A stretch of DNA of 64,000 nt from Pictodentalium vernedei (Eukaryota; Mollusca; Scaphopoda; Dentaliida; Dentaliidae), in the NCBI GenBank assembly GCA_031216915.1, contig CM062288.1:176927919-176991918 (forward strand). The letters are read 5' to 3'. Made by a program: the position numbers and the translations under genes. Below the pieces are notes generated by a model. The model was not told the DNA's origin. It did no database searches and was given only the letters and a program-made list of their open reading frames with translations. Shown one piece after another: positions 57,421-64,000 of this stretch. The first letter of the stretch is position 1. Each line of letters opens with the position of its first letter.

Positions 57421-58423
57421 ATACACTTTCTAGTGCTGTAGAAACTCAACAAGCAAATTTGCAGATCAAGAACAGAATTCGTTCTTCATGTTTCTATAGA
57501 TCCAGTAAGTTTATAGGTAGATTATCTACCATATGAGATACTGTTATTTATTTACTGATGTTTCAGGTCAGTTAAAGCATCCATGGCTGTATCATGACTG
57601 TTATGGCCCCTACTTTCATATCAGAATTGATATATGTTTAGTTAATAATTATAAACAATTAATATTTTCTAAAATTATTTTTTAATTAGAATTAGCAGAC
57701 TTTGGCTTGTGTGATCACTTTTATTTGCACTTAGTGACCTTGGCATGTACCTATCAACATGTTTACAAATACTCTTAAAACAGGATCTATTTTTAGCTCA
57801 CTAATTGTTTATTTGAGTCATACTTGTTAGCTTGAAATTAGACAGAATTATCTAGAACCTTAATGAGGTGATTTAAATCAGCCAATCAGTAATTAATGGG
57901 ACAAAATTTCTCATTCTGAAACTTTCGGTCTAAAGACTATATAAATAACCTCTGCCAACAGAGTTCATTCATTCATTAATCTAACACAGCATTGAGAAGA
58001 GACTTGTTTATTCATTCAGCATTCATTGAACATTGGAGATTATTATTACAGGACAGTGCATTATTTTGGTTATATATTCTACAGATATATTTTTTATCTG
58101 TGCATCTCTGTGTATTGGAAAAGTGTTTCCGAAATATAAGAGAATTTATTCTTGTTGTGAACCAGAGTTTACTCTTGTGAAAAACTAGGAGTCTAATGGA
58201 TTATTAGTGCTCACATTAGAGGACTTCACCCAAGGCATTAGTTACCACCAGGTCTTATACTGCCAGTAAAACAATACTTGTTAACCACTTCCTGGAATTC
58301 TCAAAGGGGACCAATGGGGCACTGGATAACAAAGCACTCAGTGGGAACTGTATTTAAATACATTATATTAAACCCCACAAGACACAGATTTAAAATTCCA
58401 ATATTTGAAGCAGCAAATTATTC
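57421..58423. other. Non-coding stretch
   Basis: 57543-57600 and 58195-58290 are pieces of the SINE-like family ('gaggacttcacccaaggcatt', 'accaggtctta'). The part between holds nothing recognisable. Confidence 0.45.
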
Positions 58424-58527
58424 CATGATGCAACTAGGAATTTAACCAATTCAGTCTTGTTTGACAGAGCTCAATGAGCACTGTCAAACAAGATTGAATT
58501 TGTTAAATTCCCAATTGCATTATGGAT
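58424..58527. repeat. ~50-bp-arm hairpin MITE
   Basis: 'gatgcaactaggaatttaaccaattcagtcttgtttgacag' pairs with 'ctgtcaaacaagattgaatttgttaaattcccaattgcat'. Related sequence at 9436-9474, 11496-11590 and 60327-60350. Confidence 0.75.
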
Positions 58528-59910
58528 GAAATTGGGTGCTTGAAATTTTTATATTTCGACAACACTATGGAGAGGGTTAATATAATGTGGTTTATATAAT
58601 TGATAAAATTTAACAATCAAAGGGAAGGGGGCCAGGGGCAAACAAATATGACTGGAGGCAAGTCACTTCACACAAACATGTTGATGACAAGAATCAATGG
58701 TTTCCCTGAAAAAAAAACAGAATTTTGATGCCTTTAGATGCAATAGTCTAGTATCCACAGACCTTTTTTTTGGTAATTTGTCTTTAATATACACTTGCCA
58801 AAACCGATCTCCCCAAAATTTCAACATTTTGGGTGATGGTGTTTCTACTTGAAATTTTGACATTTGCAAAAAAATATGGACATCCAAATTTTAGGAGGGA
58901 AGTGCAGCTTTTGACCTCAATACTCCTATCAATATGAAAGTTTAAGCTTACAGACCACAGTAATGAATTGACTGAAACTTTGTGCTTCTTGTACATTTAC
59001 ACAAAATTTGATAGATACTGCCTCTGAGTACCTGGAAAGAACCACTGATTAATGGACGGAAAGCTTATTTTGACATGCTGTACATCACTGTGTTCCCTCC
59101 TGGGTGATCGGAATAAAGCATCTTGCCCAAAGGGCATAACACTGATGATGCACAGCAGGATTAAACCATTGACCTTTTGATCTGAAGTCCAATGTGCTAA
59201 CCATTTACCCTATTACTACAAGGGTGGAAATTCCATTTCCCATGTGTTTAAGTGGTAATCGCTGATCTCAAAACAACTGGATTACTGGAATGCTCATTGG
59301 TCACTAAATCACCGATTTCTCTTTGAAGAATATACTTTGATGTCACGTGAATGGGTTTATCGATATGACATGTTGTTCTGTGTTTATTACATGCCTTCAC
59401 ATCTTAAAAACAATTAATAGAAAAAAAAATCAGCAATTCATTTGACAACTATCAACAAAAAGAACACATGTTATCACCGACCAAATTTGTGTACTCATAC
59501 TCTTCTTCTTCTGGATATTCATTATCCCCTTAATATATATCTACTCTATTTCTTCTTCGTTATTTTTGTTCACATTAAACTTGCCATATCCTTCAATTTT
59601 AGACATTTTATTTAGATATTTTGCAATTGGTTCAGTTTCGGATGATCAATCGTCTGCTCAACGATTTTGGTTCGGCACATGTGTTCGGGCATTTCATAGA
59701 ACAGGCATGTAATAAAGGCTTTCATGCCATCAAACATCATGGATTGGGAGGAGTCGGACTGCCGGGCTCCGGGGTTACCACTCTGGCTCTCCCCCCCCCC
59801 CCCCCTCTTGACAACCCTGCCAAAAATCCACTTTGCCAATGAAAATTATCCAGTTAACAGAAATATTCAATTAACAGGGATTGTGTCACTTTCCTGTATT
59901 CTAAGAGATA
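58528..59910. other. Non-coding stretch with a SINE remnant
   Basis: About 59040-59215 has 'aataaagcatcttgcccaa' and 'gtgctaaccatttaccc', a decayed tRNA-headed SINE on the minus strand. A poly-C run is at about 59790-59804. No gene seen. Confidence 0.5.
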
Positions 59911-60296
59911 TTTATTAATTATTGGTGTTTAAGGTCACACACACTTATGCACAATGGCTAATCATGACCGTGACAGTTTTACAGGTGGAGGAAGCCGGAG
60001 TACCCGGAGAGAACCACCAAGCTGCCAGCTCCCCAACATCGTAACTCCACACTGCAGCCCAGACGAGGTTAGATTGGTTGAAGACATGCGCACCATCGGC
60101 GTGCAGTACGCCTTAGTACACGGCGTCATCGTGCCCCCATGTGGACAATCGGGGTTAAGTGCCTTGCTCAAGGACACCACGTGGGAGTCCGAATCGATCG
60201 CTCAGACGGTCACACATACGCGGACTAACCGGGTTCGACATTGCTTAACTTCGGTGATCTGACGAGAACTGGTTACCGCAATGCCACCGCGCCCTC
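59911..60296 (-). mobile_element. tRNA-headed SINE, copy 3
   Basis: Same body as 36560-36924 ('ggaggaagccggagtacccg', 'cagtacgccttagtacac'). The target repeat is ATTCTAAGAGATA at 59898-59910 against ATTCTAGAGATA at 60297-60308. The AT tail is at the left edge, so it is a minus-strand insertion. Confidence 0.8.
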
Positions 60297-60308
60297 ATTC
60301 TAGAGATA

Positions 60309-60648
60309 AACATAGCATTTATTCTATTATATCTTGTTTGACAGAGCTCCATGAGATTAAATACCTGAATTGGATGTACTGAGGACAAATAGGTCTATAA
60401 ACAAAGAAAAACTGGGGAGAGTCAGGGTAATTTCCTGACTGGTTACAAGATGTTTTATTCAATTAACAGGAGTTTACTCTATAACCTATATTCAATTAAC
60501 AGGTCAAATTTGTACTGGAGGTATGATAAATGGTTTTGTGTTTGGAAATTACATTCAATTAACAGGGTTATTCAGTTAAGAGATATCCAATTAAGTGGGC
60601 TCCACTGTATACATAAGCTGTGAGAGTTTGTTCTCCGTATTGCCAATG
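60309..60648. other. Non-coding, 'attcaattaacagg' words
   Basis: Several scattered copies of 'attcaattaacagg' (about 60455-60600) and a fragment 'tcttgtttgacagagctc' at 60332. No gene. Confidence 0.45.
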
Positions 60649-60863
60649 TTAACCCTTTACCCAGTACACACAATAATACAATATCAAAATTTCAACAAAA
60701 CCATATAATGCGACATCCCCTCCCCGAATTGGAGAGAGCCCGCTCAAATTAGGGGGCCACATGGTATGGTTTTGTTAAAACTTTTGGGAAATTGTTTTTT
60801 CTTTGGCACTGCTCAATTTGAAAATTACGCAGCCAGATATAGCCAATTCGTTAGGAAAGGTGT
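60649..60863. mobile_element. TTAA MITE, copy 6 (decayed)
   Basis: 'ttaaccctttacccag' left end; core 'caacaaaaccatataatg' with inverse 'catggtatggttttgtt'. Right end decayed near 'cgttaggaaagg'. Closest to the MITE nested in DIRS-B. Confidence 0.6.
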
Positions 60864-61024
60864 TGATGCCATATAATAGTCAGGTCTGGAACAGATTGCA
60901 TGATTCAAATTCTATAAGGCAGAGGAGATTCATTTCAGCAACATTCATCTTGCTAAAAAATGTGCTAGATATTGTTGAAATCAGTATTAGATTGCCTGAT
61001 ATCTCATTATCAAAGGCCTTTGTA

Positions 61025-62465
61025 TTTTTATTGGAGGTTTAATGACACTTTCAACAGCCAGGGTCACATCGTGTTAGATCGTTTTAAGGGTGCAGAGTAT
61101 CGATTAGAACCACCAACTCTCAGATTCTCTAACTTACTAACTCTGCACAAGCAGAATTGGCAGTGGTTGAAAGCAAGTGCACAATTGCGTGCAGTATGTC
61201 TTACTGCAAAGAGCCACTCTGCCCCAGACATGTTAACCTCCAGAATACTTTTTCAGGGAACCTGAGGGTGATTTTCAGGGAAATGGGATGGATTTCAGGG
61301 AAAAGTTCGCGCGGGGGCAAAATAAAAGAAAAAACTTGTGAATTTTCAGCGCACAGACCACTATTAACACCAGGTTATATCCAGAACTAGTTGTCAACTA
61401 TGCTGATGCATTTATGCTATGTTAAAAAATTTAAAAAATCATAAAATAACGGTTGATCTGACCCCCCAGCCCCCACCCACCCCCTGATCCTCTTCTTCAT
61501 GAGCCCCCCCCCCTCTCCCCACCCACCCACACTGTCCCACAGAGCACATCCACCTGTGGTTTGCTCTTACCAAAGTCTATTTAGCTAATAATTTCCCAAG
61601 TCTGGAAATGTTAACAGGAAAAGATGTCCTGATGTTAAGTTACTTCGAGAACATTAGTACTCAGAAAGTATCTTTATCAAACTTCATGCATGTGGGACGC
61701 TTGTGCCCTACACAAAACTTTTCTTTTCATCATTGAAGCACTTTTGTTTAATTCCATTCAAAGTTTTCTGGTTACAGATGGCCAACAGTTAACAGTTCTG
61801 TAGTCTGCACAACAGAATAAATGTGGTGTTAGAAAAAAAGTCCATTGTGTTTAAATATGCTGCCATAATTTTTCGGCATCCTAAGCGACATTAACCTACT
61901 TTTAAGCTGTGCTGAATAGTTGTTGTTTACGTTTTGATTTTGGAAAAGGGATGAGAATTAAAGCTATTCTATGAAGGAATAAATAAATATATATTAATTC
62001 CTTTTCATATATTTTACTTTCCAATAACTGCATTTAAATGAAGGTGGAGTTTTCAATTTTTTGAAAGTAAGTCACCTATTTTCACTTCGACACTCGCACA
62101 TTGATCACGAATCTCCGAAGAAAAACCCCAGAAATAAACATGAACACAGTTGAAATATATATCATAAAATAGCCTTTTCTTAAAAAAATTTAACTTAAAT
62201 CCATATTTGACTGCTTCGTGAGTTTTTACCCGCGTTTGAAATGCATGTGATTTGACTCCGAACGTTTTTCATAAGTTACAACGGGAACGAAATATTTGAC
62301 TGTTGTTTTCCGGGATTTTTGGTCCAAAAATGATTCCCGACCGGGAGGCCGGGAACTACACTGAAATTCTGGGATTTTCCCGGGCATTCCGGGAGAGTTA
62401 ACATGTCTGCTCTGCCCCCATATGGGTAATCGGTATGAAGTGTCTCGTCAAGGCTTTTCAAAAAA
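61025..62465 (-). mobile_element. SINE-like copy 4, split by hAT-like element
   Basis: Left part 61025-61224 ('attggaggtttaatgacac', 'gcagtatgtcttactgc', 'gccactctgccc') and right part from 62410 ('ctctgcccccatatgggtaat', 'aagtgtctcgtcaagg') form one body of the SINE family with the hAT-like element in between. Confidence 0.65.
61225..62409 (-). mobile_element. Non-autonomous hAT-like element, copy 2
   Basis: Inverse of 11956-13196, with the same CAGACATGTTAAC ends. The 8-bp target repeat CTCTGCCC lies at 61217-61224 and 62410-62417. Length 1185 bp; it lacks most of the poly-G expansion of copy 1 but keeps a C-rich tract at 61460-61535. Confidence 0.9.
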
Positions 62466-64000
62466 GGTTCCAATATCAAAGGACTTTTCAGGTCCCTGGC
62501 AGATGATTTGTAAATTTCAAGGCTATCAAGAAAGTCAGCGCTGTGAGAACCCTGTTCTGTATTGTAAACAGTTAATGAAAAACTCGCATAAATTAACATG
62601 AAATCAAAAGAGGTAGATGTTGGAGAACAATTGTCTTGCAGATATCTCATAACCAATTTTGACAAGCATACATACACTGTGCCATGAGAGCTGAATAAAA
62701 ATGACATCAAATAAGACACTTTCTGTTCTTGTTTTAATGTTGCAACATAATGAAAAACTGGGCTGCCTAGAGGAAATTGGTCCCCTGGTAATTGGTCAAA
62801 GAAATGATGTTTATGGTAATTAGACTTGTGGGATGATACTGTTATAGATTTTATAATTTTCGACACTACAAAAATATTCAAAATAGATTACCCGAACCCT
62901 TCACCTAACAAGACCTGAGTGATATGCAGTATTTATCAGATTCTACATGTACAGTACAGAGAGCGTGGTTAATCACAAAAACACTGACACTTTCACCACT
63001 GATCTCTACAACTGGATTGCTAGAATGCTCATTGGTTACAAACAAAAAATTTAAAAATGCATTGCTGAAAATCAACAATGCTCAACAAACAAAATTTTCT
63101 CGAACATTTAAAAGTTTTATGATGCCTTGAAGTTGTTGATTGCTTTTTCAAGAATATACTTTAATGTCTGTGAAAAATGAATATGTTGCTGTGAACATTT
63201 TTTATGGCAATACAAACTGAATATTTACATCATATATTGGTTATTAATGACAGAAAACAAGTGCCAAGACTGAAAGTTGATATTGTGTTAGTAGTTTCAT
63301 ACTCGGCTTTCCTTTGATGTTTGATGATGTGTGTTATGCTGTGACTGCAATCACAGTATAACAGCTTTTACATTATAAAATGTCATCAGTATGTTACCAT
63401 GCTGACTGACTTGACTACATCTTGGGTGTGTGTGTGTGTGGGGAGTGGGGGGGGGGGGGGGTAATCAGATTGAGTTGTAACATTTTTAGCTGACATTCCA
63501 GCCATCCAGTTGTATAACGATCAGAGGGATTATCAACAACAACAGTAAATGGTATTTTGTGAGTCTTAGATCTTGTAAATCTTGGATCTTGTGAATCTTA
63601 GATCATGTGAATTGTCAAGTCAAATTGAATCTCAAAACAAATGGAGAAGAGGATTCTGAACTGAATTTTATTTTGAACTAAATCTCACTGACTTTCAAGT
63701 TTCCAAACATGGGGATTTGATTTCTTATGACAACTCTAGAATATGGAAAGCATTGTCAGTGTCTCTACACAGTATGGCATAATTTCCAACTATCTGATTC
63801 AACTCTCACAGCACATATTTTGATATCTTGTTTTCTGTTGGGATCTGGTAAAAAAAAATCTAGAATATTGCAGAAATGCAACTAATACAGATCCTGCAGT
63901 AGTTCTGTTTCAAAATCCTGTACAGTACCTGTACTGGTTCCAGAAACAAAATTAAATTCAATGTGTTGGTGAATTTCCAATTCTGCTTTGAAATTTCAAT
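62466..64000. other. Non-coding right edge
   Basis: Contains a (tg)n/poly-G microsatellite at 63427-63462 and short repeats of 'gatcttgtgaatctta' near 63570-63605. No exon of the IGSF9-like gene is recognised, so Ig1 and most of Ig2 probably lie further right. Confidence 0.45.

Noticed and set aside
62276-62881. 201-codon minus-strand ORF
   Set aside because: It crosses the end of the hAT-like element and the split SINE, so its reading frame is made of unrelated repeats. No motif or splice support.

Overview
This is an animal nuclear genome window: AT-rich, with spliced exons and a dense load of nested transposons, microsatellites and tandem repeats. The repeat types (dispersed tandem units with 'ctcacctg'-type ends, tRNA-headed SINEs, DIRS retrotransposons, TTAA hairpin MITEs) look like a mollusc, most probably a bivalve. 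That taxonomic call rests on general resemblance, not on a database search.

Host gene. One gene runs through the window on the minus strand. Six exons (53584-53633, the least certain; 52052-52339; 46423-46707; 42275-42390; 38647-38800; 35581-35692 and 11015-11190, counting the two fibronectin halves as one domain) splice into one open frame. They encode the end of Ig2, then Ig3, Ig4, Ig5 (two exons) and the first fibronectin type III domain (two exons) of an IGSF9/turtle-type cell-surface adhesion protein. Splice phases agree at every join. The 5' exons (signal peptide, Ig1, most of Ig2) and the 3' exons (second FN3, membrane segment, tail) lie outside the window or were not recognised. Nearly everything else is intron sequence.

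Mobile DNA. Three DIRS-type tyrosine-recombinase retrotransposons lie in the sense orientation of the gene: A (1719-8892), B (13399-18438, same family as A) and C (20951-27881, a diverged family). Each keeps inverted terminal repeats and an internal complementary region that copies the joined ends, but each has lost a different coding module. At 29190-33125 is a TIR-bounded element with 3-bp TAA target duplication. It encodes an intact 873-residue protein with a PIN/FEN-like nuclease region and a tesmin-type CXC cysteine cluster, plus a convergent 131-codon ORF. It is the best candidate for a little-described mobile system. Other elements are two copies of a non-autonomous hAT-like element (11956-13196; 61225-62409), a second hAT-like element (55749-56899), a family of TTAA-flanked hairpin MITEs, a 0.9-kb TIR element (50953-51866), and tRNA-headed SINEs.

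Layout. 1-8.9 kb: dispersed repeat and DIRS-A. 8.9-13.4 kb: hairpins, FN3 exon, hAT-like element. 13.4-27.9 kb: DIRS-B and DIRS-C. 28.6-34.4 kb: dispersed tandem repeat split by the PIN-CXC element. 35-53.7 kb: exons separated by SINEs, MITEs, tandem repeats and microsatellites. 53.7-64 kb: repeats only. No rRNA gene, functional tRNA gene or CRISPR array was recognised.
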